From positions 1-58,752 of the forward strand of contig JAEYXQ010000155.1 of assembly GCA_023431205.1 (NCBI GenBank): 58,752 nucleotides of DNA. The letters are read 5' to 3'. The notes beneath the pieces were generated by a model that made no database searches, was not told the DNA's origin, and saw only the letters and a program-made list of their open reading frames with translations. A program made the position numbers and the translations under genes. Position 1 is the stretch's first letter; every line of letters begins with the position of its first letter. Below, one piece after another: positions 1-8,021 of this stretch. The DNA comes from Pseudomonadota bacterium. Lineage in GTDB: Bacteria > Pseudomonadota > Alphaproteobacteria > Rhizobiales > Devosiaceae.

Positions 1-704
1 CGAACTATCTTCAATCTACCGTGCGCGTCAGGGATGTCCGGCCCTTGGTCCTGGCAGAAGAATAGCGGCCCGTCGCAGAGGCTTGAGAGCGCGCGTAATC
101 CAAGATTGAGTCGTGCGATGTTATCCTCTCCGATCGCATGCCGCGGGTCCGGCGCCAGGGGACGAGTATCGACTGCCATGACAAATATCGCGGCAGGAGC
201 CGTTAATGCTTCGGGAACTTTGCCGAAAGGCCGGCTCCTCAGTCGCATCCAGAGGCCGGAACTCTGAAGCAGTTGACGCAGCGCGGTTGATCCGCTTCCG
301 CCTTCAAGCTCTTCGAGCGCCGATTGGGTGTCATACTGGTGCCGCTCGCCTGATCCTTCTCCCTGAATGATGAGGCTCGTAAGGCGGCGCCCCGCACCAG
401 TCTCAAGTTCCGAAAGGCGGCCAGAGATGGGTGCTGTGATGATGCGTTCGGGACGCCGGCGATCTCTCAGGAGCGGCTTGCCTTGAGCAACACGGCTGCC
501 GACCTCCGCCAGCGGCTCCACCCTGAATTCCATCCACGGGGGCAGGCTCACTCCCGCTTCGGCCGTAATGACGGTTTCAGGTGTTCCTGGCAGAGGTTGG
601 GGCGATGCCACTCGTACGAATAGGCCGCGTTCCATGAGTCCCAATATGGCATGTCCCTCCGTGGCTTGACTGAGACGACGATCGCCCTTCCGCTTGACAA
701 TCAA
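1..704 (-). CDS. NqrA/RnfC-like subunit of a membrane redox pump (C-terminus off window)
   Basis: About 234 N-terminal residues are present and the frame stays open to the left edge, so the C-terminus is missing. The protein resembles Na+-translocating NADH:quinone reductase subunit A. It has an N-terminal lipoyl-like domain with 'ITAPISGRLSELETGAGRR' at about residues 88-106, then the signature 'LLQSSGLWMRLRSRPFGKVP' near 145-165, then 'AIFVMAVDTRPLAPDP'. NqrA normally docks the NADH-oxidising part of the pump on the membrane. The start is taken as TTG at 704; an in-frame TAG lies two codons upstream, and the next option is ATG near 637. It is divergent from the multiheme cytochrome, with about 50 bp between them. 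Other nqr or rnf genes would be expected to the left, outside the window. An RnfC assignment is the main alternative. Confidence 0.78.
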   Translation of the reverse strand, partial: MIVKRKGDRRLSQATEGHAILGLMERGLFVRVASPQPLPGTPETVITAEAGVSLPPWMEFRVEPLAEVGSRVAQGKPLLRDRRRPERIITAPISGRLSELETGAGRRLTSLIIQGEGSGERHQYDTQSALEELEGGSGSTALRQLLQSSGLWMRLRSRPFGKVPEALTAPAAIFVMAVDTRPLAPDPRHAIGEDNIARLNLGLRALSSLCDGPLFFCQDQGPDIPDAHGRLKIV

Positions 705-754
705 GGACTACCAGAGAACTCTTGATGCTTCCACCCGTGCTAGGAAGGCCGCCC

Positions 755-1834
755 GTGCAACTCAGATCGATTCTCCTGTGGAGCAGTATTCCGGCCCTAT
801 TCGTGGTTGCGTCGGCAATCGGACAAACGCCGGAGCGGGCCCCTAATATTGAAGAGATCACGCAGTGGGCTCGATCTGGCCACGCGAATATACATTCCGA
901 GTCCTTCGCGCATTGGGACGATACTGGCGAAATACCGCCAGTATGCTCCACCTGTCACTCTGGAGCGGGATTTCGCTCATTGTACGGGTTCGATGGCAGC
1001 ACTCCGGGACTGCCGAAGAGTCCTATACCCGTCGGCGGGGTGGTGGACTGCGACACCTGCCACAATCCAGGCCTTCCGAGCGTAACCGAGATCCGGCTCC
1101 CTTCCGGCACTCAGCATCCCGTCGTGGGTGCTGAAGCCGCATGCATGACTTGCCACCAGGGCCGAGCGTCGACCGCAACGATTGAACGTGCAGTGGCGGA
1201 AAGCCTTGAAGACGAGGTCAATCCAGAGCTGTCCTTCATCAACCCACACTACGCGGTAGCTGCAGCGAGCCTTCTAGGGGGTTCCGGCGCTTTGGGATAC
1301 CAGTATCCGGGGAAGGACTACCAGCAGCGGTTCTTCCACGCCCGCCCGGTCTCTACCTGTGTGGGGTGCCACGAACCGCATAACCTGACCGTGGCGGAGG
1401 AGACGTGCACCACCTGCCATGAATCGGGCGATTCACGTGCAATCCGCATTTCCCGCCAGAGTTTCGACGGCAGCGGCAATCTTGAGCAGGGCATCTTCGC
1501 CGACATCGTCGCCAACAGGGAGCGACTGTTCGCTTTGCTGGCCGAGTACGCGCGCGAGATAGCTGGAACGGCGATGGTCTACGACGGAAATCGCCATCCC
1601 TACTTTTTTGCCGACCACAACGGCGACGGCTTGCCGGACCAGCGGGAAGGCTCCCCGGTCCCGTATGCAAGCTGGACGCCACGGTTGTTGAAAGCAGCCT
1701 ACAACTGGAAATTTGTGGGATCGGATGCCGGGATTCACGTTCACAATCCGCACTACGCGCTGCAACTGCTCTTTGACTCCGGCGACGATATCTCGAACGC
1801 TCTGGGCCGAGACCTGACGGGTATGGCCCGATGA
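755..1834 (+). CDS. exported pentaheme c-type cytochrome
   Basis: Predicted periplasmic electron carrier. From the chosen start the protein has 359 residues. A hydrophobic signal peptide (about residues 1-24) is followed by five CXXCH heme-binding motifs near 64, 99, 130, 202 and 218: CSTCH, CDTCH, CMTCH, CVGCH and CTTCH. Extra histidines (HANIH, QHP, NPHYA, EPHN) could serve as distal ligands, as in cytochrome c3-like multiheme proteins. The C-terminal third (from about 225) has no heme motif and carries HPYFFADHNGDG and HNPHYALQLL. GTG at 755 is chosen because AGGAAGG sits six bases upstream and the signal peptide then starts directly; TTG 722 and ATG 725 are in-frame alternatives. Divergence from an NqrA-like gene suggests the two proteins exchange electrons, which is inference. 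Confidence 0.85.
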   Translation: MQLRSILLWSSIPALFVVASAIGQTPERAPNIEEITQWARSGHANIHSESFAHWDDTGEIPPVCSTCHSGAGFRSLYGFDGSTPGLPKSPIPVGGVVDCDTCHNPGLPSVTEIRLPSGTQHPVVGAEAACMTCHQGRASTATIERAVAESLEDEVNPELSFINPHYAVAAASLLGGSGALGYQYPGKDYQQRFFHARPVSTCVGCHEPHNLTVAEETCTTCHESGDSRAIRISRQSFDGSGNLEQGIFADIVANRERLFALLAEYAREIAGTAMVYDGNRHPYFFADHNGDGLPDQREGSPVPYASWTPRLLKAAYNWKFVGSDAGIHVHNPHYALQLLFDSGDDISNALGRDLTGMAR

Positions 1835-1882
1835 TCGTTAGCTCCGGCGACTAGACAACAGGGACATCGATAACTGAAGGAC

Positions 1883-2527
1883 TTGCACGCCGACCCGACG
1901 TTCCCAGCCAAGTATCTGCTGCTGGCCGGCATGGCTGCACCCCTGGTCTATGCTGCCACGGTGATTTTGGGCGGGGTGCTGACGCCCGACTACAGTCACG
2001 TCGACCAGGCGATCAGCGAATTGACAGCAACCGGCGCTTCACGGCGTCGCCAACTGGAACCGGGCTTCGTTGTCTACAACGTGCTCGTCGTCCTGTTCGC
2101 TGTCGGTCTGCTCTTCCACACGCGCCACTGGGGCCGCTTGTTTCGCTGGGGTAGCCTGACGGTCGGCCTGACAGGCGTGCTGGGTCTTGCTTCCACTCCC
2201 TTTCCGATGGACCCGATGGGCGAGACCGCAACAGCGGCAGGAATCCTGCATCTGGTGACTGCCGGATTCTTGTCCGTTGGCACCATGGCGGCGATGCTTT
2301 TTTTTGGAATGGGTTGGCGGAGTCGCCCAGATAGGCAAACTTGGTCCTTTTTGACCTTGGCGGCGTTGGCAGCCGTTTTCGTTTCCGGCTTGCTGGCTGC
2401 CATGGCAGCGGCGCAAGGCTGGCCCGCCATGGGGCTTTACGAGCGGATCACGATCGGCATTTTCTTGGTTTGGATGTTCTTGACCGCACTCCATCTGTGG
2501 CTTGAGCAGCTGGATTTGCGCCGGTGA
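1883..2527 (+). CDS. DUF998 family integral membrane protein
   Basis: A 214-residue hydrophobic protein with about six membrane segments: near 10-33, 62-80, 87-105, 118-142, 153-176 and 187-208. The pattern of a first helix, a polar stretch with 'DQAISELTATG', then 'FVVYNVLVVLFAVGL' and an 'FPMDP' loop is that of the DUF998 family, whose function is unknown. The TTG at 1883 is used because it lies before the first helix, although GAAGGA sits unusually close to it; an ATG at 1931 would cut into that helix. It follows the cytochrome gene by about 50 bp on the same strand and could be cotranscribed, but nothing ties it to redox chemistry. Confidence 0.7.
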   Translation: MHADPTFPAKYLLLAGMAAPLVYAATVILGGVLTPDYSHVDQAISELTATGASRRRQLEPGFVVYNVLVVLFAVGLLFHTRHWGRLFRWGSLTVGLTGVLGLASTPFPMDPMGETATAAGILHLVTAGFLSVGTMAAMLFFGMGWRSRPDRQTWSFLTLAALAAVFVSGLLAAMAAAQGWPAMGLYERITIGIFLVWMFLTALHLWLEQLDLRR

Positions 2528-2541
2528 AGGGCCGGTAAGAC

Positions 2542-3063
2542 ATGGATATCTTATCCGCTCTTGCGGGTGGCGACAGGAGATCCATTGGTCGCGTCAGTGC
2601 CGTTGTACCATTCGTGCTCGATCATCCGGAGCAGCTCCCGGTTCTGATAGACGGAATGGAGAGCGAGGACGAGGTGCTCCGGATGCGCTGCGCCGATGCT
2701 GCTGAGAAGATCTCGATCAGCAAACCTGATTGGTTCGTTCCACTCCGGTCGCGGCTTCTCCGGTCGGCGCGAACCAGCGTCCAGCAGGAACTGCGCTGGC
2801 ACATTGCCCAAATGCTGCCGCGCATCGGCCTAGATGCTTCCCAACGAGATGTCGCGATTGCGGTCTTACTGGAATATCTCAGCGACAAGAGCCGCATCGT
2901 CACCACCTCGAGCATGTCGTCCCTCGTGAGCTTTGCCCAGGATGAGCCGCGTCTTCAGCAAAAGCTGGTTCCGATTCTGCAGGGCTTTCTGGCGCGTGGC
3001 AGCGCGGCGGAGCGCAGTCGCGCGAAAAAGCTCCTTAGGGACCTTGACGGTGCCCGAGATTAG
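2542..3063 (+). CDS. HEAT-repeat-like cytosolic protein, function unknown
   Basis: A 173-residue protein with no signal peptide and no membrane segment. It is built from helical pairs typical of HEAT repeats: 'VLRMRCADAAEKIS', 'VQQELRWHIAQMLPRI', 'RIVTTSSMSSLVSFA' and 'ERSRAKKLLRDL'. Such folds usually bind other proteins. It starts 14 bp after the DUF998 gene, so the two are probably one transcript. No catalytic motif is visible and I do not recognise a specific family member. Confidence 0.65.
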   Translation: MDILSALAGGDRRSIGRVSAVVPFVLDHPEQLPVLIDGMESEDEVLRMRCADAAEKISISKPDWFVPLRSRLLRSARTSVQQELRWHIAQMLPRIGLDASQRDVAIAVLLEYLSDKSRIVTTSSMSSLVSFAQDEPRLQQKLVPILQGFLARGSAAERSRAKKLLRDLDGARD

Positions 3064-3198
3064 CATTCGGCGAGGACTGGCGCGCTACTGCGCCTCTGCC
3101 CGTGCGGCCTCGTCTGCGGCTCAACAATGAGTCACCAGTGCAGGTTCGGTAAAGCAAGCCATAACCAGCTATTGCGCTGAGCGAGATCACTGCTATTG

Positions 3199-3218
3199 TT
3201 GAGTGAGTACTTACTCAA
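3199..3218. promoter_or_regulatory. palindromic TetR-type operator upstream of the TetR gene
   Basis: TTGAGTGAGTACTTACTCAA is a 20-bp near-perfect inverted repeat with one mismatched pair. It ends 12 bp before the GTG start of the TetR gene. Position and symmetry fit an autoregulatory operator for the TetR-GST pair. The site is directly visible; its role is inferred. Confidence 0.6.
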
Positions 3219-3230
3219 ATAGGAGCCAAC

Positions 3231-3863
3231 GTGCCCCCGCGCGAAAGCGTCGCTGCCGAGCGGAAGAACCGTATCGATGCTGCGGCCATCGAAGTAATCG
3301 CCGAGCGGGGCTTCGCGGCGGCGACAACGGCCGAGATTGCCGCCCGCGCCGAGGTGGCCGAAGGCACGATCTTCCGGCACTACCCCACCAAGAAGGCTCT
3401 GCTGATCGGAGTTCTCGGGCCGCTCGCGCGCAAGATCATCGCACCCATGGCGATTCGCTCCCTCCGGAGGGTGCTTGGCAGGGAGCACGCATCGCTTCAG
3501 GCGTTTCTGGAGGCCGTGTTCGATGACCGACAGAACCTGCTTCGGTCGGGACCGCGCATCCTCAAGGTGTTCCTCCAGGAGGCGTCGCTGCACCCCGAGG
3601 TGCGCGAGTTGGCCCTGACGGTCTTCGAAGAGAATATTGCTGAGCCGTTCCGTGAGGCGCTCGACGGCATGAAGACGCAAGGCTGGATCGACGCGCAGCT
3701 CGACACCGGCACGGTGCTGCGGCTCATCACGTCGACATTCGGCACGTACTTCGTCATGCGCGGGCTGCTGTTTCCCGACGGGGAATGGGACGACGGCAGG
3801 GAGCGGGCACAGATGGTCACGTTCCTCGCGAGGGGACTGGCTCCGGCAGGGTCGTCCACATGA
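3231..3863 (+). CDS. TetR family transcriptional regulator
   Basis: A 210-residue regulator. The N-terminal helix-turn-helix is clear: 'RIDAAAIEVIAERGFAAATTAEIAARAEVAEGTIFRHYPTKKALL' lies at about residues 14-58, ending in the family hallmark of a tyrosine and paired lysines. The remaining 150 residues form the ligand-binding/dimer domain. GTG 3231 has AGGAG five bases upstream. A 20-bp palindrome directly upstream suggests it controls itself. The stop overlaps the start of the glutathione S-transferase gene (ATGA), so the two are translationally coupled and the regulator probably responds to a compound handled by the transferase. Confidence 0.9.
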   Translation: MPPRESVAAERKNRIDAAAIEVIAERGFAAATTAEIAARAEVAEGTIFRHYPTKKALLIGVLGPLARKIIAPMAIRSLRRVLGREHASLQAFLEAVFDDRQNLLRSGPRILKVFLQEASLHPEVRELALTVFEENIAEPFREALDGMKTQGWIDAQLDTGTVLRLITSTFGTYFVMRGLLFPDGEWDDGRERAQMVTFLARGLAPAGSST

Positions 3864-4747
3864 CATCTTTCGATATTCCAGCAACGGGTGTGGTGCTATT
3901 CCATTTCTGGCCATCGCTCTGCTCACAGAAGGTGCGGCTGGTGCTGGCCGAGAAGGGGGTGGAGTACGAGAGCCGCCTCGTTAACATCGGTCCGCCGATG
4001 GAGAACTACCAACCCGCCTATGTGCGCCTGAATCCCCGCGCGGTCATTCCCACGCTGGTAGTGAATGGCGAGATCATCACCGACTCGCTCCGGATCATGC
4101 ATGAAATCGATCGGCGTTTTGCCGGGGCCGCTCTGCTGCCCGAGCCGGACGATCCGGCGCTGGCAATGGTCGAGCGCCTGCTGCGGCTCCAGAACGAGTT
4201 CGCCTTCCGCGAGCATGCCTACGGCACGCTCACAGGCTTTCTAAGACTGGCAACCCGCGTTTCCATGAAGTGGCGCATCCGCAAGCTGGAGAGGATGAAG
4301 CGCGCCGCCCCCGACCTGGGTGCCGCCTATGATCGCAAGATTGCCGACGTGGCCGGCTGGAACGTCACCATGCGCGACAGAGCCGAAGTCGATGAACTCG
4401 ATCGGCGTGCAGAGGCCCTTCTCGATGAACTGGAGGAGGCGCTGACTTCAACCGAGTTCCTGGCGAGCGACCGATACTCGCTTGCCGATGCTGCATGGAC
4501 CGTCATCGTCAGCCGGCTCCATATGCAGGGCAGACAGTTCTGGTGGGCAGACGGCCGTCGCCCCGGTGTCGAGGCCTGGTATGGGAGAATGCGGGAAAGG
4601 CCCAGCTACCGCGCGGCGACCATCTGGGACCGGCTGCAATTCGGGGTGATGGCGCCGATCATAGCAGGAGTGCTCCTTCCGCCACTGGTGCTCCTATTGG
4701 TGGTGGCCGCTGCGATAAGCACTGCTATCTGGTGGAGCACGACCTGA
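3860..4747 (+). CDS. membrane-anchored glutathione S-transferase (GDAP1-like)
   Basis: A 295-residue protein. The thioredoxin-like GST N-domain occupies about residues 9-85: 'VVLFHFWPSLCSQKVRLVLAEKGVEYE', then a VIPTL cis-proline motif, then 'DSLRIMHEID'. The all-helical C-domain spans about 100-245 and carries 'SLADAAWTVIVSRL'. A hydrophobic segment of about 28 residues (VMAPIIAGVLLPPLVLLLVV...) anchors the C-terminus in the membrane. A tail anchor is typical of GDAP1-type GSTs and unusual in bacteria. Members may conjugate glutathione to electrophiles, but activity here is unproven. The ATG at 3860 overlaps the TetR stop; the frame is open further upstream inside the TetR gene, but no start there has an SD. 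Confidence 0.85.
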   Translation: MTSFDIPATGVVLFHFWPSLCSQKVRLVLAEKGVEYESRLVNIGPPMENYQPAYVRLNPRAVIPTLVVNGEIITDSLRIMHEIDRRFAGAALLPEPDDPALAMVERLLRLQNEFAFREHAYGTLTGFLRLATRVSMKWRIRKLERMKRAAPDLGAAYDRKIADVAGWNVTMRDRAEVDELDRRAEALLDELEEALTSTEFLASDRYSLADAAWTVIVSRLHMQGRQFWWADGRRPGVEAWYGRMRERPSYRAATIWDRLQFGVMAPIIAGVLLPPLVLLLVVAAAISTAIWWSTT

Positions 4748-4838
4748 AGGTCAGAGAAGGTTGGACGGCAGTACCGTCCTCTCCGCCACTTCCGCCCTAG
4801 AGCTGCGGGAGCGCTGAAGAAGCCGGAAATCAAGGACT

Positions 4839-5048
4839 TTGAAACGCCTCTCTGGCAAAAAGAGGTTGTACAAAAGGGTCTTGGAAGCACCCGAAGACTG
4901 GGTCTACTACTTCCGCAAAGGCGTGCCGGAACACCTGCGTCCCCTTGCCGGGAAGTGGGAGGTCAAGAGCTCGCTGGGCACCAAGGTCGCATACGAGGCA
5001 CGCGAGCTTCATTTTACCATCGCCGCTCAGGTGGACCTGAACTGGGCA
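4839..5048 (+). pseudogene. 5' remnant of a tyrosine-recombinase (phage-type integrase) gene
   Basis: About 70 residues match the N-terminal arm of DUF6538-type site-specific integrases: 'WVYYFRKGVPEHLRPLAGKW' followed by 'EVKSSLGTKVAYEARELHF'. After about residue 68 the resemblance ends. The frame stays open to 5228 but reads unrelated sequence that overlaps the ankyrin gene on the other strand. The SAM-like and catalytic domains (R-H-R-Y) are absent, so the product cannot recombine DNA. The likely start is TTG 4839. It marks an old integration or deletion event at the edge of the block of lineage-specific genes that follows. Confidence 0.7.
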
Positions 5049-5119
5049 CCACTTCAATCGGCAGAGAGGCACCGCCGCCACCCGCACAGCTTGGTATCCT
5101 GTGGCGCTACAAGCTGCAG

Positions 5120-5779
5120 CTATTCCTCCATGACTCCTGATTCAAGCGGAATGCCGTGTTGCCGCAGCCATTCCACCACCTCCCGTCGCGCGGCTAGGCC
5201 GCGCTCGCTCAGGATTGCGGTGTTGTAGCCGAAGTAAAAGTCCTGGAACGTCTCGCCCGTTGTGGTTTGAGCGTGAGGTGAGGCTCCAGCCTCGAGCAGG
5301 ATCAGGATAGCCCGGCCGTTGTTGGTGCGAGCCGCAGTGAACAGCGGTCTGTCGCCATTGGCCCATATGGCGTTCGGGTCCGCACCGGCCGCCAACAACA
5401 TCTCCAGTTTTTCTAGCGGGTGGGATCTCGACAGCAGGGCATCATCCAGCGGGGTTGATTTGGTCCGGTCGCGCACATTTGGATCGGCGCGATGTGCGAG
5501 CATGATCTCGAGCAGCTTCGGGTTGTCCGCAAAGGCGGCGCGGTGGAGGGCAGTCTTGCCACTCGGGTCGATCCCGTGCGGATCCGCCCCGGCGGCCAGC
5601 AAAGCTTCGACGTCTGCCAGATCCTCCCTGAGGACCGCCTTCGGTAACTCGGCGTCGAGCCCTTCTTGCGTCGACGGAAGAGGCGCACTGGTGCCAGGCG
5701 CCGTAGGCAGCAGCTCGCTGACCATGCCTGCAACGACCAACAGGAGGATCACGGCGACCAGTGGCCTGAGACCTTTCAT
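5120..5779 (-). CDS. exported or membrane-anchored ankyrin-repeat protein
   Basis: A 219-residue protein. An N-terminal hydrophobic segment (about residues 6-25, VAVILLLVVAGMVSELL) acts as signal or anchor. Four ankyrin-type repeats follow: 'DVEALLAAGADPHGIDPSGK', 'LLEIMLAHRADPNVRDRTK', 'KLEMLLAAGADPNAIWANGD' and 'ILILLEAGASPHAQTTTGE'. Ankyrin repeats bind proteins, so a periplasmic binding or inhibitor role is possible. It is the first of several minus-strand exported proteins in this block. An SD-like AAGGA lies about ten bases before the ATG. Confidence 0.8.
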   Translation of the reverse strand: MKGLRPLVAVILLLVVAGMVSELLPTAPGTSAPLPSTQEGLDAELPKAVLREDLADVEALLAAGADPHGIDPSGKTALHRAAFADNPKLLEIMLAHRADPNVRDRTKSTPLDDALLSRSHPLEKLEMLLAAGADPNAIWANGDRPLFTAARTNNGRAILILLEAGASPHAQTTTGETFQDFYFGYNTAILSERGLAARREVVEWLRQHGIPLESGVMEE

Positions 5780-5881
5780 GAACCAGCCATCCTTGCTCTC
5801 CTCGACAGCACCATAATCGTACGCAGCTCGAGAATGAAAAACTGGGCAATGCGGTGTCAGTGCAGTTGCATGCCGCCATCA

Positions 5882-6823
5882 TCAGAATGTCAGCGTACGG
5901 CAGTCCGTCTGGTTCAGCCCGAGCATGTCGGGCGTGACGCTCGGCGTGGGCGTGGGGCGGAAGGCGCTTGCGAGCTGTTCCGGGTCGCCGCTCTCGAGCG
6001 CCGCGACGCGAGCGGCGTACACTTCCGCCATGGCATCGATGTGCCGCAGGAACTCTCCCCATAGCGCTGCATCCGGCACGGCTGCGGCATCGATGGTCCC
6101 GAAGTCCTCAGCCGTTTGCTGCCACTCAGCGTGCAGCGCTTGCGCAGCGGTCAACAGGGGCGTGCGATCACCATCGATTTCGCCCCCGGCGACAATGGCC
6201 GGAATGATGATCCTGAAGTCCTCGACGTAAGTCGGGGCACGGCGGTCGACGGCCTCGGCGCAGATGCGTGCCGCAGCCTTGATGAACCCGGCCTGAGCGG
6301 AGGGAACGCCGGGGCTCCAGAAGACCAACTCGCAATCCCGGCCCAAGAAGCCCAGGGCGGCCAGGGCCTCCTCCAGGGCGCGCGTGTCGGTTCCTGCATT
6401 GCGCTTGAGCAGGTGAGGATCGAAGCGCCCCGAGGCGAGTGCCGCGATCCGCCGATCGAGCAGATCGATCTCCTGGGCGCCCGTGCCGAGAAACAGGTGC
6501 CACTCTGCGGCCAGTTCCGGCTCCTGCGCAGACCGGGCCGCCAGGGCTGCATGGGCGGCCGCCAGGTCCTCCCGCTGACGTCGAAGGGCATCTATGAGCG
6601 AAGGCCTTTCAGCCGCTTCGGGCAGGTTCCCGGACCGCACGGCAGCGCTGATGCTTGCTATTGCCGCGTTCCCGCCTTTCTCGAACACGGCATGGTCGCG
6701 TTGCTCGATCAGACCGCGGCACAGGGCGTTGGTGCTGCCCTCCCACTCCGATGCGGCCACGGCGGCGCTCCCGCCGGCAATATGGGCCGCTACGAGACAG
6801 ACAGCGAGGGTAGTCCTGATCAT
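5882..6823 (-). CDS. exported protein of unknown function (313 aa)
   Basis: The start is placed at ATG 6823 because it opens a classic signal peptide (MIRTTLAVCLVAAHIAGGSAAVAAS). The mature part is alpha-helical and rich in Ala, Glu and Arg, with four cysteines, at least two of them far apart (LCRGL, RDCELVF). A stretch 'AEDFG' followed downstream by 'ALWGEFLRHIDAMAEV' loosely resembles a stretch in the larger exported protein at 9004-10587, so the two may be distant paralogues. No enzyme motif was recognised. It lies downstream of the LprI-like gene with a 34-bp gap and is probably cotranscribed with it. Confidence 0.65.
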   Translation of the reverse strand: MIRTTLAVCLVAAHIAGGSAAVAASEWEGSTNALCRGLIEQRDHAVFEKGGNAAIASISAAVRSGNLPEAAERPSLIDALRRQREDLAAAHAALAARSAQEPELAAEWHLFLGTGAQEIDLLDRRIAALASGRFDPHLLKRNAGTDTRALEEALAALGFLGRDCELVFWSPGVPSAQAGFIKAAARICAEAVDRRAPTYVEDFRIIIPAIVAGGEIDGDRTPLLTAAQALHAEWQQTAEDFGTIDAAAVPDAALWGEFLRHIDAMAEVYAARVAALESGDPEQLASAFRPTPTPSVTPDMLGLNQTDCRTLTF

Positions 6824-6857
6824 GATAAGCCTGCAGATCCGGGAGGAATGGGGCCGC

Positions 6858-7238
6858 CTAACTTGGCTTGACCAAGACGGATTGGAGCCAGTCAAGCCGG
6901 CTTCGGGTGATTTCCAGCCAGCACTCGGCATGCACCACCGAAGTGAAGCTACCGTCGCCCCACAGCGTTGCTGCGGCGTCGCACGTCGACTGCCGATAGG
7001 CGCGCCAGTTGCGTTGCGCTGCAGTCAGGGCACTCGCCTGATCGGGAGTCAGTTGGGGACGATGCTGGTCCAGCAGGGCCTCAAGCGTGGTCTGGGTACG
7101 GTCAATGGCGTTGCCGATGCAATCGAGCATGGCGACCGTGACGCCGCCACTTTCGGCGATGCAAGCTCCTTTATCCGAGGGGTAGGCCTCCGTCGTGGCA
7201 AACAGAACCAGCATGGCAGCACAGGCAAGTGCTTTCAT
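6858..7238 (-). CDS. LprI-like (DUF1311) exported protein, possible lysozyme inhibitor
   Basis: A 126-residue protein. A signal peptide (MKALACAAMLVLFATTEAYP) is followed by the LprI pattern: 'CIGNAIDRTQTTLEALLDQ', then 'LTAAQRNWRAYRQSTCDAAA', then 'ECWLEITRSRLDWL'. The family fold is helical, with disulphides between the conserved cysteines. Some members inhibit host lysozyme, but most are uncharacterised. ATG 7238 is preceded by AAAGGAC. A broken copy of the same C-terminal motif lies at 18047-18145, so this family was once present twice in the window. Confidence 0.8.
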   Translation of the reverse strand: MKALACAAMLVLFATTEAYPSDKGACIAESGGVTVAMLDCIGNAIDRTQTTLEALLDQHRPQLTPDQASALTAAQRNWRAYRQSTCDAAATLWGDGSFTSVVHAECWLEITRSRLDWLQSVLVKPS

Positions 7239-7460
7239 CGATGATGTCCTTTGCGGGCGAGTGTTCGACGCGGGTTGGTACATGGAGGACGAACGGGGCA
7301 GCACCGTTCTTGGTGCGGCCAGGGATTTCAGGTGCCCGACCCCGAGTCACCCTGTCGGCAAGCGCGATGGTCCGGCGGGTTCTTCATGCGCGGGCAATGA
7401 TATGGGTTTGCATGCTGTCCACTTCCGTTATCATGCCGCCGGTGTGGACGAATTGTTCGG

Positions 7461-8021
7461 GTGACCAATGAGGCTACCTTGCTGAAGGAAGCGGCAGCCG
7501 ATGGCCAGGATGTCGAGGCGTTGGTGGTCCGGGCGCAGCGGGGGGACCAGCAGGCGTTCAACCGGCTCCTAGCCTCGCAGTACCATTTCATCTTCCGCGT
7601 GGCCTTCCGTGTGCTGGGTCACAGGAGCGATGCCGAGGACGTCACGCAGACTGTGTGCTTGCGCCTTGCGACCAGCCTCTCCAGCTTCGATCGGCGGGCC
7701 AGCTTCACCAGTTGGCTCTACCGGGTCACCATGAACGTGGCGCGCGATTTCCTCCGAGCGCAGATGCGCCGCAAGAGGCTGGTGGACGGCGCTGCCGTCC
7801 TGGCCTCCGAGCATGTGGATGCCGGACAGGATGCGCAGCGGCCCGTAGAAGACATCTGGAGCGTCGTGCGCTCCCTCCCCGAAAAGCAGCGCGACGCCGT
7901 CATCCTCGTGCATGGGGAAGAACTCAGTCAGGAAGAAGCCGCCCGCATCATGTCTTGCAAGAAGGTCACGGTGGCGTGGCACCTGCACAATGCCCGCAAG
8001 GCACTGAGGGAGCTGCTATGA
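7461..8021 (+). CDS. RNA polymerase ECF sigma factor
   Basis: A 186-residue sigma-70 family factor with only regions 2 and 4. Region 2 runs from about 25 to 95, with 'GHRSDAEDVTQTVCLRLATSL' and 'ASFTSWLYRVTMNVARDFLR'. Region 4 lies at about 130-183: 'VRSLPEKQRDAVILVHGEEL' followed by an AARIMSCKKVTVAWHLH helix-turn-helix. Its stop overlaps the next gene by ATGA, and that gene encodes a one-TM protein, the usual arrangement of a sigma factor with its anti-sigma partner. Start GTG 7461 has only a weak SD. The surrounding exported proteins are plausible targets, which is inference. Confidence 0.9.
   Translation: MTNEATLLKEAAADGQDVEALVVRAQRGDQQAFNRLLASQYHFIFRVAFRVLGHRSDAEDVTQTVCLRLATSLSSFDRRASFTSWLYRVTMNVARDFLRAQMRRKRLVDGAAVLASEHVDAGQDAQRPVEDIWSVVRSLPEKQRDAVILVHGEELSQEEAARIMSCKKVTVAWHLHNARKALRELL

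Noticed and set aside
3132..3926. Minus-strand open frame (264 codons) opposite the TetR and GST starts
   Set aside because: TetR helix-turn-helix and the operator palindrome support the plus strand; the minus product has no family.
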